Shown here: positions 8,119-18,760 of the stretch, one piece after another
How the letters are laid out: each line of letters starts with the position of its first letter
Numbering within the stretch: the first letter of the stretch is position 1
NCBI GenBank assembly: GCA_014529385.2
Contig: CM043947.1
Span: 127,470,891-127,534,890, forward strand
DNA: 64,000 nucleotides
Direction: 5' to 3'
DNA from: Adiantum capillus-veneris
Taxonomy: Eukaryota; Streptophyta; Polypodiopsida; Polypodiales; Pteridaceae
Made by a program: the position numbers and the translations under genes
The notes under the pieces: model-generated
The model's database searches: none
The model's input: only the letters and a program-made list of their open reading frames with translations
Told to the model about the DNA's origin: nothing

Positions 8119-10364
8119 TCGCATGCATCGGCAACTACGAGACCGCCATCGCTCACGAGTCATCATTGTCGACTCTTAACTGTCACACATATCTACTAGC
8201 TATATGCCAACAAACCAAACTAAGACGAGAAATCCTGGGAGAAATCTGGCACAGTCTCCCTTGTAAACTGAGCAAAAAACTCAAGCACAATCTCAACCAT
8301 AAATCGTACCAAACTGGCAACAAAGTGGGAGATCACTCGACCACTACACGATCATGAAACCCATGATCAATCGCATCAAAAACGACACTCCCATATGCAT
8401 AAAACAGCTCTATAAAACGTCCACAATCAGCAAGCATAAACAACATCACTAAACCAAGTGAGCCAAGTCTGGAACAAACAGCTCAATTGAGCGTAAAGCG
8501 CATAACCATATGCACAAGTAGTGAGCAAATAGTGCTCAAAACACATCCCAAGTAGGCCAGCAAAGATCTCCCAAAAACTCTGTAGAACCTATGGCTATCT
8601 GTCTGTAGCCACACGAGCATATGTAATCCTCACTCCTGCAAGAGTGAGGACAAGAACACTAGTCCGTGTCCAAGCTAACAAAACTGTCAAAGTGGGAATC
8701 AAAATTCGGCCACTAAACCATCAAAGAGTATATTGCGAATACATGCAAAACATGGCAAGAATCTGGGGGCAAATGGATAGAGTTTCCCCTGTATTTTGAG
8801 CATAAACTAAAAAGACTCACCAAAAAACGCATAAAAAATAGGCACTCAGTAGCGAAGTCCACAATCTAGTATACATCAACGGCCAAAACCCTGTCAAACA
8901 AGCTCACTCCTAAACAAGTGGCTCCATGGACTTGAACCTGTCCAAAAACACTATACTAAAACCACTCTCTAGAATGCCCCCCACAGTCATACATGAGCAC
9001 TACATGTGCCGCATAACGTGCACTGGAAGGACTGCGCAACCTGAGAGAAAACCGCCTAGAAACTGGCACACTACCTCGTTGGTCGGAAAAGCACGTCCAC
9101 CGGAAACCAAACACAAAGCACAACCTATGGTCATAAACATCATCGCAGCGCCACGCTCGCGAGAAAAACTACTCTAGAATGGTCCATTGGAGTCACTATG
9201 CATTGGTGTGTGTGGCCAAAAGGGGGGGGGGGGGGGGGGAGCAAGTCGATGTTAAAATCGCCGAGGAGACCTCGTCGGAGCCAAGCCACTTTGGGATGCG
9301 GGCTAGAGGAGAGTCGATGCCGCTCTCTCTTGCAATGTGGGAACCGCGTTGCAAGGGACAAACCGTCGGAGCATTTTGCGTGGAAGGGGAGTCGGTGGCG
9401 AGGCTACGCCAGAGGGGAGCCAAAAATGCCCTCTCTCGCTCTCGCTTTGTTGAAGCCGAGAAGAGCGGTCGATGTTGCCTTCTACCGCCGGACGGCAGTG
9501 ATTGCCAATGCCATAGCCGTCGTTGCTCGAAGCCAATGCCAAGAAGATGTCGTCCGGGAGAAGCTCTCTCTACCGGGATGTCCTAGCTCTCCGATGCAGA
9601 GAGCTAATGTGAGAGTCAACTGCAGTCGCGGGAAGAAACTAGCAAAGCGGATGCCACTGCCACAAACCAGAGAGAGGATGCCGTCGTCGTCGAGGGCCAA
9701 GACCGAGCACAAGCCCTCCTCATATGTGTATATGCAGCCAAGAGCATTCTAGCTTTCCGTTGTCAATGTCGGCTCTTCAGTCTCGCTCGCTACCGACCGT
9801 GTACGCACTCTTAGATGGAAACCAAAAAGAAATCAATTTCTATTTCCTGCAGAACTGTGTGTGTGTGTGCGCGCGCGTGCACGCACCACCACACAGTTTC
9901 CTTCTTCTCTATCTCCTCCCTTGCAGCGCTTCTGTTAAAGCTTTATTCTTCAAGCTTTGCAAAGCTTTACTCAAAGCTTTTCCTTGCTCACAGTCCTTCA
10001 ATTTGCTTTGCTTAATTCCTTAAGCTCTCAAGCTCACATTTGATTTGACAATTTGACAAAGCTTGCTACCTTTCCCTTTGAGGTTTCAATTTTTCACTCC
10101 TTGCTTGGCTTGCCTCCTTCAAGTACTCAAGCTCTATTGCAATTTCACCTGTAGATTTCAAGTTCTCCAAATTAGCTCACAAGATCTATTCTCTGCACAC
10201 TTATTGTGTCCCATTTCTTGCAGAGATGCCCTCAAGATCTCAAGATTCCCTCCGATCCGACGCCGCCGTGCCGGATCTACCACCACCAAGCTCAAGCTTC
10301 TATAGCCAAGCTCCGTCGCTTCCGCACCTAGCTGGAAAGCCATCGCACACATGCCGATCGCCAA
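8119..10364 (-). other. Gag and leader region of Copia B, no intact ORF
   Basis: This should hold the 5' leader and most of gag, but no minus-strand ORF resembles a Copia gag. It is AT-rich and broken at 8.1-9.1 kb and GC-rich at 9.2-9.7 kb. Plus-strand ORFs here lack recognisable domains and I treat them as chance. An 18-base G run sits at 9222-9239 and a short GT/GC run near 9856-9880. Confidence 0.4.
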
Positions 10365-10375
10365 GCTCTGATACC
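10365..10375 (-). promoter_or_regulatory. Primer-binding site of Copia B
   Basis: The minus strand reads GGTATCAGAGC close to the LTR end, a tRNA-Met-type primer site. Confidence 0.75.
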
Positions 10376-10378
10376 GGT

Positions 10379-10598
10379 TGAAGAGTGCAGTGCACAGAAT
10401 GCGTGCGTGCGTGCGGTGCGGTGCGGTGTGTGCGTGCGGAAAGGGGAGAAGGAGAGAGTGCAAGATGTTGTGTGGGTGGAGCAAGTCTCAAAGTGAGTTG
10501 TCCCTTATTCTCTGTATATGTATAAGAATAAGGTCAATGGGCAACCGGACACTGGACGTCCGACCCCAAGCAAAGGCACGGCGCCTTTAACCCCAACA
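10379..10598 (-). repeat. 5' LTR of Copia B
   Basis: The minus-strand LTR starts TGTTGGGGTTAAAGG and ends CTCTTCA. The boundaries come from TG/CA ends, the primer site and alignment to 6653-6799. It contains GCGT/GCGGT short repeats at 10399-10437. Confidence 0.75.
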
Positions 10599-10684
10599 TA
10601 GATGAAATGGGCAACTTTGTTGTTGCACTTTTAATTCCAAACTATATACATTGAGGGCAGGAAAAACGTGGTTGCAAATGCATT
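10599..10684. other. Short unassigned spacer between Copia B and chromovirus C
   Basis: I see no coding or repeat signal here apart from the ATCTC target duplication of element C at its end (10685-10689). Confidence 0.5.
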
Positions 10685-10689
10685 ATCTC

Positions 10690-11200
10690 TGTAACAAACT
10701 TGGACACCCCAAGTCAAGATTCTACCGCGACACAACAGAGATTCACTTCAAAACAATTCACATAGACGACACGGCCCGACGTAGTTCCGTGCCCTGGGGT
10801 ATTGGCCCCAAAGACTTGCGCCCCTTTCGGTATTTCTTTTTATATTAATATGTGTTCAAAGTACAAGAGAGTAGGCAGGCGCTCACTCTCAGACTCTGCG
10901 TCCAGATCCTCTCAGAAGTGAGGCCTAGCCCACTTGTTTATTGGTACAAGGGATGCCCAAAAGCAGAGCCCCAAAAATCTCTAATTCAAAAGCTTTAAAG
11001 TAAAAGCTTCAACTCAAAAAGCATTAAGCCCCAAAAGCTGGCCAACGTAATTTACGCAGATCCGCACGGAATGCCAAGTCAACAAAGTCAGCGCGTTTTA
11101 CGGGCGAAAATTGCAATGTCAGCAATCAACGCAATTTGCGGAGGTCCGTACAATCTGCCACGTGTTAGCCTATCGCGCCTTATCCGAGCAGCGTGCAAAA
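10690..11200 (-). repeat. 3' LTR of chromovirus C (inner edge approximate)
   Basis: The sequence from TGTAACAAACTTGGACACCC at 10690 to GCGCCTTATCC near 11185 aligns with 15637-16137. The inner edge is uncertain because the ends diverge after GCAGCGTG. Confidence 0.85.
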
Positions 11201-11760
11201 CAGACAGAGGCCTTAAACTGTCTTAGTAGACACTGACTATTAGTACCGACGCACTAGACACAACACATCTAGCTCATGTACCAATCGACAGTCACATCAC
11301 CGGACATCACACGACATCACTTGACATCACAGGAAATCACATGACAACTCACATTCAAATTCATTCCAAATCTCAGACCATGATTAATCAGCAACATATT
11401 TAGTAATCACATCTAGATCCAGTCGGGACCTCACAAATGCCCGATTAACTAATCCTTATTGCAATCATGTCTATAGAGATTTATGAGACCGAAATGCTGT
11501 AGTCATTTCGTCTTTTAGTTCCTACACTCAAAGAAGTACAAATCAATCAGTTTCATTTTCATTTTCGGGAATTCCAGTTCATCAAGTCATACAGCAAAAT
11601 ATTCTCAGCCCAGCAATATCCCTGAAACCCAAAGGGACATCAGTGACTCTACATCAAAATCGGGGTAATCTGTTGACAAAGAAGCGGAGTGACTCCCCTC
11701 TTGTGCAAGCCTGCTGTACTAGATTCACCCATGCTGAAATCGGGGTTCTATCGAAGTAGA
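11201..11760 (-). other. 3' untranslated region of chromovirus C
   Basis: No ORF is supported. ATCACACGACATCAC-type short repeats occur near 11297-11345. A block near 11640-11760 (GCGGAGTGACTCCCCTC) also appears at 50100-50125, identifying that region as the same family. Confidence 0.6.
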
Positions 11761-12309
11761 CTATGCTAAACCGAATGCTTCAAGGTAAAGTTCCAAAATC
11801 TGAGGAGTATCTGCTAGGTCCTCCTCCTCCATCCATTTCGCATCCAATGCAGGATAGTTTTTGAATTTAACCAAGAACCGCCAAATCACTTTACCTTTAA
11901 TCTTTCTATCCTTGTGTGCCAATACCTGTTCTAGAACGAGTATCTCCTCGCTTTCCTCCACTTCGGGTTGCTCATCTGGCTCCCCATCATCGGGCACATC
12001 GCCTTCAAAATGTTTCAAGAGACTCACATGAAAAGCACTGTGAATCTTCCAAGTATCGGACAGCTTCAGTCTAAAGGAAACACCATTTATCTTTTTCTTT
12101 ATCTGGAAAGGTCCATAGTATCTCATGGTAAGCTTTGAAAAAAGCCGCTCCTTTCCCTTTTTCTTTCTTAGGCGTGCCTTCTCAAAACGTAAGAGCACCC
12201 AATCGTCTTCCTTTAATTTCAAATCGCGACGGTGTCGATCTGTTGCCTTCTTGTGACTTTCTTGAGATTTCGCTAAAGCCTCCCGAACCTTGGCAAAAGC
12301 AGTGTCCAA
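11761..12309 (-). pseudogene. Integrase C-terminus with GPY/F module and chromodomain
   Basis: The ORF (182 residues) starts in the integrase tail (KATDRHRRDLKLKEDDWVLL), continues through a GPY/F-type module (YYGPFQIKKKINGVSFRLKL, about residues 65-85, then HSAFHVSLLKHF), an acidic linker, and ends in a chromodomain (about 120-180: ILVLEQVLAHKD, WRFLVKFKNYP, AKWMEEEDL). Chromodomains direct chromovirus integration to marked chromatin. The first aromatic cage residue appears to be replaced by Leu, as in the divergent chromodomain group of plant chromoviruses. This segment itself has no stops. Confidence 0.88.
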
Positions 12310-12620
12310 GTCCCTCGTGTATTGGTCGGCTTCAAAATCTTATCTTTCGTGCTAAGGAAGGATGAAACCTTCGTAGCACCATCAATAATCTCGAATGGCG
12401 CCTTCCCCGTCGAAGAGTGGATCATGTTATTGTAGGCAAATTCCACCAAGGGCAAAAAAATTCCCATTGAGTTCTGATCAGAAATGTAAGACTTCAATAA
12501 ATCCAATACGACTGAATTTGCTATTCAGATTGCCCATCTGTTTGCGGGCGGAAAGATGACGAGAACTGCAACCGTGTGCCAATGTTCTCCCGAATAGCCT
12601 TCCAAATGTCAGAATATGCA
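12300..12620 (-). pseudogene. Integrase core, C-terminal half
   Basis: Minus-strand translation in changing frames gives AIRENIGTRLQFSSSFRPQT, the region with the third catalytic acid (PQTDGQSE), then LPLVEFAYNNMIHSSTGKAP. The first two catalytic Asp residues are deleted. A frameshift occurs near 12500. Confidence 0.78.
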
Positions 12621-13400
12621 AAGGGGAAGCAACCTCTGCAAACTTTCTAATGAACCGCCGGTAGTAAGAACATAAGCCCAAGAAGCTTCTAACTTCATGA
12701 ACATTCTTCAAATCGGGCCAATCACGTATAGTGTCAATCTTGGCCAGATCCATTTGTACTCCTACTGCTCAGACGATGTGTCCCAAAAAGTGTATCTCCA
12801 GCAAGAAAAATTCACTCTTCTTGGCATTGATAACTAACTTGTGATCTCGCAATGCCTGAACGACCTGAAGCAGATGGTGTTTATGTTCTGCCTCATCCTC
12901 AAAGAAGACTATAATATCATCAAAGAAAGTGTCGACAAAAGATCTGTCCTCTCTAAAAATCCTATCCATCATTCGGTTGAAAGTCGTTGGAGCATTGGTA
13001 AGGCCAAAAGGCATCACCAAAAATTCATATAAACCGAAGCTTGTCTGAAAAGCTGTCTTGTAGACATCTGTCGGCGCGATTCTGATCTGATGATATCTGC
13101 TTTTCAAATCGATCCTGCTGAAACAAAAGGATCCCTGTAGGCGGTCAAGAATATCATCAATCCTCGGAATCCAAAATCTGTTCCTAATGGTGATTTTATT
13201 GAGAGCTCTGTAATCAATGCACAGTCTCCAAGATCCGTCTTTCTTTAAAACAAATAAAATCGGAGAGCAGTAGGGTGAAGTACTCGGCTGGATAAGACCC
13301 TTTTCCAAGAGGTCTTTCACTTGGTTCATAATCTCTTCATTCTGGCCTCGGCTAACACGGTAACGTGGTCAGTTCTGTGGTGTGCTTCCAAGTATCAGAT
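12621..13400 (-). pseudogene. Reverse transcriptase of chromovirus C
   Basis: The ORF at 12769-13329 spans the RT fingers and palm: LIQPSTSPYCSPILFVLKK, WRLCIDYRALN, FCFSRIDLKSRYHQIRI, YEFLVMPFGLTNAP, and the catalytic box FFDDIIVF where YxDD is usual. It continues after a stop at 12768 into the thumb (SFLGLCSYYRRFI), then breaks at LHIL near 12620 where RNase H should follow. The x-D-D aspartates are retained. Confidence 0.9.
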
Positions 13401-13645
13401 CAATAGAATGATCCTCAGGACGAGATGGTGGTACTCACCTGGCAGGCCCTCAGAAAAGCAATCGGCATGAGTGTGGAGAAAATCTAGGGGTTCTTTATCA
13501 AGTTCAGACATATTCGTTTTGTGTTCATCATTTAACTCTTTCAAATAGATCGAGTAAACAGACTGGATTTTATTAATTTGGAAACGACCGATGTCGATAC
13601 AATAGGGACAGACTCGCCCTTCAGTTTCACATCAAGTACAATTTT
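13401..13645 (-). pseudogene. Protease-RT linker of chromovirus C
   Basis: The segment lies between protease and RT and has frameshifts in all frames. The minus strand near 13500-13600 gives only short matches to pol linkers. I see no separate feature. Confidence 0.4.
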
Positions 13646-13965
13646 TCAGCCCTTTTCATTTGTCAAAGTCGTTTTCTTCGCCCGATAATCGACCACGGTG
13701 TTGTTCTTATGGTACCAAGGGACTCCAAGGAGGACGTCACAACCTTCCAAGGGCATTATGTAAAAGTCCTCGTGTCCCAAATACCCCTGACAATGCAACC
13801 GAAGTTTGCCAAAGACACGTGTAATGGCTATGTCCCATCCGGGTGCCGCTAGAACTGCCTCTGCTGGTGGTCGCATCCGATCGGGTATAATCTCGAGCCA
13901 CGCCGCCAATTCAGGTGAAATGAAGTTGGCCCGGCTCCTCCATCAAAGAAAATCAGGGCTTCTTG
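13646..13965 (-). pseudogene. Aspartic protease of chromovirus C
   Basis: The protein opens with ALIFFDGGA (about 13935-13965), continues after a frameshift, and ends with YIMPLEGCDVLLGVPWYHKN, the conserved LG-type second motif. DGG replaces the usual DTG or DSG, as in element A, so the variant may be ancestral to this family or both copies may be inactive. Confidence 0.75.
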
Positions 13966-15572
13966 ATCTTTCGCTTTGCCCCAAGCTCGGCAAAGTTTTG
14001 TACTTTCATCAATCGTGCTTGGGTCAATACCCATGCAATCTGAAACCAGTCCTGCTTTCATCTTGCCTTTTCTGCCACGTTCCTCAGCTGCTCTTGAACT
14101 CTCTGGCCTGTCTTCATGTTGTTCTTGTTGTGCCTTTTTGGGGCACTTCGCAGAGACGTGCCCATGTTCTCTGCATCCGAAACACTTCCCTTCTTTGATG
14201 TAACTGGCCCTCTCTCGAAGAGTGAGCCGGGGTCGTGTATCCTTGTCTTTCTTTTCTTAGAAACTCTTTTTCTTCCTACTTTCATTGTGAGAGGTCTGTT
14301 GAGTTCTCTGAGTCAAGATCTCATCAGTGGAGTAGGTCAATTTCCCAAATGTATCGCTAAACCCCGTTTCGCATGATCCATCAATTCTTGAATAGAATTT
14401 TGTTCTAGGCAGTAATCTCGGATCTTTGTAGGAAGTCCGCAGCAAAACCGCGCAATTTGTTCCTTAAACGAGGCCTTCTTAAATGAAGAGGTTGGTAGAA
14501 AAGAGTTCCAAAATTTCTCGCAATAAGCGTCCAAAGAGTCTCCCTTGGTCATCCGAAGATGATTCCAAGCAGTCGTATATCTCGTTCGTACTCCCAAGTC
14601 AGCCAAGAAGAAATAAAGAGCCTTTTGAATTTCAACCATTTAATTGGAGCTTCCTTCCTCAGAAGAAGAATGGACCACCATGTTCGAGCATTTCCCTTGA
14701 AGAAAGAGGTAGCCCTCCAAACTTGGAGTGCTCTAAGTAATGCCCCCCAAAGAAAGCTATGTCAAACTGCTGAATGAAGGCCAAAGCCCTCGGAGCATCT
14801 CGGAACCCAGAAAAGGATTCAAACTTAATCGACTGTCCACCTTCGAATTCTTTCACTTTCTTGCTTCTATCTTCGAGAAAGTCATATTGGTTGGCTCTGT
14901 AAAAATGCTCTTCTTTGCATAAAACATGTGATCGTCAGAGTCCGAACTGTCTGAGGATGGCTCCTCTGTAGAACTGTCAGAAACTGGACAAAATCTCGGC
15001 TTCTTTGCCTTTCTCTTACCTTTTCCAAAGCTTTGCTTTTTGCTTCGCTTTTTACCTTTTCTGTCTTCCTCGCTCGAGTGAGAAGAGCTAGAAGAACTGT
15101 CAGAAGAAGAAGAAGAAGAACTGGGTAGTCCTTCAAATCGTACACGCTTCTTCTGCTTTCTTGCCGATGCAAAAGAAGATTGACGACCCAAATAACTCGG
15201 GAAGTCGCTCCCTTTCTTCTGCTTTTTGGATTTTGTTATTTACGTCCAAAAGCTGACTAATCTGTATTTTTACCACCTCTTGTAATTCTTGCTCTGTAAA
15301 CATCCTCGGAGAAGGAGGTTTCTTGATTGCCGGTTTGATGGATGGTTATGTGGCTTTCTGCTACTGAGTGTGCAATTCTGCGATGGATTGCTGAGACAAA
15401 AATTTTGCAAATTTCGGATCTTTCACAATTTTAATCATCTGCTTTGTTGCCTCATCAACCTGCTGTCGACGTTCCATCTCTTCAAGTTCGTATTAGTAGG
15501 CCGAGGTGGCCCGTACACTTCCTCTGTATTAGCAGATGCAGAAGAAGTCGACGGATTCTCATTGGAATCCAT
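13966..15572 (-). pseudogene. Gag of chromovirus C with CCHC knuckle
   Basis: The likely start is the ATG at 15572 (MDSNENPSTSS). Next come a Lys/Ser block (14853-15191, with serine runs and RKQKKRVRFEGLP), a capsid-like core at 14337-14856 (FSGFRDAPRALAFIQQF, CGLPTKIRDYC), and a zinc knuckle CFGCREHGHVSAKC at 14143-14184. At least three frameshifts separate the parts. It matches the split gag of element A along its length. Confidence 0.82.
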
Positions 15573-15623
15573 GAGTGTTGCGAAAAAAGGATCGGATTTC
15601 CCGGTAGAAGAGAAATCGGCCGC

Positions 15624-15635
15624 GCTCTGATACCA
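15624..15635 (-). promoter_or_regulatory. Primer-binding site of chromovirus C
   Basis: The minus strand reads TGGTATCAGAGC one base from the 5' LTR, complementary to initiator tRNA-Met. Confidence 0.92.
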
Positions 15636-15636
15636 T

Positions 15637-16137
15637 TGTAACAAACTTGGACACCCCAACTCAAGATTCTACCGCGACACAATAGAGATTCACTTCAAAA
15701 CAGTTCACAAAGACATGGCCCGGTGTAGTTCAATGCCCAGAGGTATTGGCCCCATAGACTTGCCCCCCTTTCGGTATTTCTTTTTATATTAATTTGTGTT
15801 CAAAGTACAAGAGAGTAGGCAGGCGCTCACTCTCAGACTCTGCGTCCAGATGCGCTCAGAAGTAAGGCCTAGCCCACTTATTTATTGGTACAAGGGATGC
15901 CCAAAAGCAGAGCCCCAAAAACCTCTAATTCAAAAGCTTCAAATTAAAAGCTTCAACTCAAAAATCATTAAGCCCCAAAAGCTGGCCAACGTAATTTGCA
16001 CAGATCTGTACGGAATGCCACATCAACAGTCAACGCAATTTGTGGGGGTCTGTACAATCTAACACGTGTCAGCCTATCGCGCCTTATCCATGCAGCGTGT
16101 GAGTGTGTGCCCGGGGCTAGCTCACTAGTTTGTGACA
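15637..16137 (-). repeat. 5' LTR of chromovirus C
   Basis: The 501-bp LTR starts (minus strand) TGTCACAAACTAGTG and ends GTTACA, with the CCCCTTTCGGTATTTC promoter block at 15765-15785. It is followed directly by ATCTC, the target duplication. Confidence 0.93.
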
Positions 16138-16142
16138 ATCTC

Positions 16143-17457
16143 ACAAGCCACAAATTTCACCGGTCATGACCGTATTCCATCATGAGTTGATGGTATGAGG
16201 GAGCAATATGCTTCGGATCCAAATTTTGATGTTACCTTAGACAAATTGCTGACTTGGAAGTCAATATCGGGATACACTCAAAGACAGTTACTTGATGCGT
16301 AGGGCCGAGTTGTGTGTAACGAGGGCTTTGCAGTAGAAAGTGTTGGCAGAGTGCCATAATCCACCTTATGTTCGGCATGAAGGAATAAAGGTCACATTCA
16401 AGAGCTACTGCTACTAGCCTCATGCCAAATACAACAGAATTGATAGAATAGGTAAAATCAAGTATTCATGCTTCCACAATCCTTTGTTCTTTCCTTGCGT
16501 TAATGACTGTAACTTTGTGTTATTGATGGTTCCGTTTAGATACTTGAGTGAGAGAGTCACACAGATGAAGTAGAGATATAGAGAGACAAAGAGAGGAGAA
16601 GACGTAGTGATGGGGTCCCAACCAACCCTCTCAAGGGCTGCCCACAACGTTACCGATGTGATATTTGCTTCCGATAACTCTTCAAGATGAAGAGCCTCCG
16701 GGGCTAATTTGAAGCACCTTTGTAATCCCACTTGATGTGGATTGCAGATGGCCACCAAAAAGGAGATCTAGGGCTGATTTGCACACCATATGTGAGAGGA
16801 CTCAATGGCAATGTGTTTGACATGATTTATAATAAATCACCTGAAGTTACTTGTTAATAATTTATGTGCAGGGCAGTTTTTTGGTGAAACTGCCACACAT
16901 CTCCCAACTCAAGAATCTAATTGATGTGGGAATTCACCTGATAGGTTCCTCTAACCTAAATCCACATGCTCGTGATGTCAGATGCCCACTAAAGTGTAAT
17001 AACATCTATGAAAACGTGTGTACAAACAATTTATGCAAGAGGGTTCCAAAACTAGAAAGCCTAATCTAATGGCCTTTTCCCGGCACGCATGTCTTGCGAA
17101 TAGGCTCACAAGATTGATCCCTTGGGCTTTGTAGGCAAACCTTGGCTCCAAAGATGTAGTAGTAGCATGTCCATGTGGCACATACAACCATATGCACGTG
17201 ACATCCCCTTCTACTTCATGTGAGGTAAGGGTACCAAACTCCATGCATACCACAAGATGATCTCCAATAAATGGCCTCCTAGATGATGTCCTCCACTATT
17301 ACTTTCAAGAGATAGAAGCTCCGCCAAGTGATGTGGAAATATCCAAATGACATGGATAATGGCCATGATGCCTCTACTTGCAAACAATGGACTGCAATGT
17401 GGATGAACAATGCCCTTGTTAGTTACCGGCAAATACTAACCTTCGCTGCTCCAACTC
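16143..17457. other. Unassigned intergenic stretch
   Basis: No ORF or repeat here could be recognised. Short ORFs on both strands have no motifs. Confidence 0.5.
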
Positions 17458-17672
17458 GGATGGTGTGAACCAAAATGAAAACCAGGTGGATGCTCTTAGA
17501 GAAAATGGATAGATATGCCAATGGCGACGTCCAACAAGGTTACCAACAAGCCTATGCTACCCCTATGCAGAAAGATTGGCTGAGAAACACCAAATGGATG
17601 ACAACGTTGGGTACCTCCTTTGGAATACTCAGATGGTGTGAACCAAAATGCAAACCAAATGGATGCTCTTAG
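17458..17672 (+). repeat. Local tandem duplication (171-bp unit) hosting the LINE insertion
   Basis: A block beginning GATGGTGTGAACCAAAATG occurs at 17458 and again at 17629. The segment between (ATGGATAGATATGCCAATGG, 17505-17628) recurs at 21698-21825. The arrangement is two tandem units, with the second split after GGATGCTCTTAGA by the LINE. Copy one therefore shows the empty site. Confidence 0.8.
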
Positions 17673-17689
17673 AAAGAAAGAAAGAAAGA

Positions 17690-17760
17690 AAGCTTTATTT
17701 ACGTCTTCTAAAGGCCGAAGTCGGCCTATGAGACAAATCAATGTACATCTAGTGGTAGTC
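17690..17760 (-). repeat. LINE 3' terminal hairpin and tail, reverse orientation
   Basis: On the minus strand TTTGTCTCAT precedes a hairpin (AGGCCGA / TCGGCCT in plus coordinates, 17712-17727), then GACGTAAATAAAG and a CTTT tail. It matches 3' ends at 23962, 28593, 42601 and 46605. Confidence 0.85.
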
Positions 17761-17826
17761 CGGGTGTCCGGAAAAGAAAATACTGAAAATAAAATGCTGA
17801 AATGAAAGCTAATCTAGAACCGGGAT

Positions 17827-18760
17827 GTGCAGTGTGGTGGTATGATGGTAATGTGTGGTGGTATGGCCTATAGGACGCCGTTGCGACCGGAGATACTTCT
17901 CAGAGGAGCAGTGTGGAACTGCAATGGGTCATTGTGGACTCGCCCCGACAGACTGGAGGAGCTTATAGAGGACCACGACTTCATTTGCATCACTGAGACC
18001 CATGAGAGACCTGAAGGGGGCTACCAGCCATTGCAGGCTTCAGATGGGAGTCAGTCTTTCGAGCTACCACTCGCCGCAGCACTTCACGAGGATCCGGTGG
18101 GATAGCCATATTATTTCGCCGTTCCATCAGCAGTCATATACAGATTGTGAGCCGAGATGAGGAGGCACGTTTTCTATGGGTACGCCTGGAGATAGACCAC
18201 GAGCATTGGGTCTATATCGCCATTTGCTACTTTCCACCACGAGGCTCCTCATATGCGAGCACCGATGGGCATGCACGGGAGGGGGATTCCCCTTATACAC
18301 CACTCTCAGATGACATACTCCGCTACTCAGCACTCGGAGAGGTCTTCCTTATGGGAGACTTCAACGGGCGCACCCAGACCAAGCAGTGCGAGCTCTATGA
18401 TATGGACCACCCAGAGATTATGAGCAGTTTAGACCCACAGAAGATGGGGATTAGCAGACTGTCAGCAGACTCAGGGCTGGATACCACCGGGTACGGCAGT
18501 CACCTATTGGAGCTTGGTAGCCGACATCATCTCGTTATTTATAACGGGATGCAGAGGTGGCCAGATTCGAGCGGGCTCACTTGCTTCCCTCACGGGGGGG
18601 AAGAGAGTACTGTCGACTACATTCTTGGGAGTCTTCCAGGGGCCCAGCTTCTCCCATCTTTCAGTGTCGGGAGACGTCCTATCGGCGCAGACCACACTTT
18701 CCTCACTTTCACACTCACCTCCCATTTGTCACACACACCCACCCCACTCACACAACCACA
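17827..18760 (+). pseudogene. LINE apurinic-type endonuclease domain (EEP fold)
   Basis: The domain nicks target DNA to start reverse transcription. Visible motifs in order are VWNCNGSL, FICITETHERP (catalytic Glu), GGIAILFRR, YFPPRGSSYAS, LMGDFNGRT (GDFN), a Ser-Thr-VDYIL segment and GADHTFLTF (late Asp-His). All expected catalytic residues are present. A frameshift near 18065 separates the first 80 residues from the rest. The protein appears to begin close to the endonuclease, with no separate gag-like ORF1 in the window. Confidence 0.88.

Larger units (their letters stand above)
6653..10598 (-). mobile_element. Ty1/Copia element B, internally deleted
   Basis: A partial 3' LTR (6653-6799), a polypurine tract, decayed Copia protein segments, a primer site (10365-10375) and a 220-bp 5' LTR (10379-10598) define the element. 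LTR similarity between 6653-6799 and the outer part of 10379-10598 is obvious (GAGAGAGTGCAAG..., TATTCTCTGTATATGTA). Chromovirus A inserted into the 3' LTR, so the remainder of that LTR lies outside the window. Integrase core and RT are missing. Confidence 0.82.
10690..16137 (-). mobile_element. Ty3/Gypsy chromovirus C with both LTRs
   Basis: Perfect 5-bp target duplications ATCTC (10685-10689 and 16138-16142) and TG...CA ends at both outer edges define a 5.4-kb element on the minus strand. The order from the 5' LTR is primer site, gag with zinc knuckle, protease, RT, integrase end and chromodomain, then 3' LTR. RNase H and the front of integrase are deleted at about 12620, and several frameshifts are present. 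It is the best guide to this chromovirus family in the window. Confidence 0.94.

Noticed and set aside
9179-9752. Plus-strand ORFs up to 184 residues
   Set aside because: They have biased composition, no motif, and cross a G18 run inside the Copia B leader region; taken as chance.
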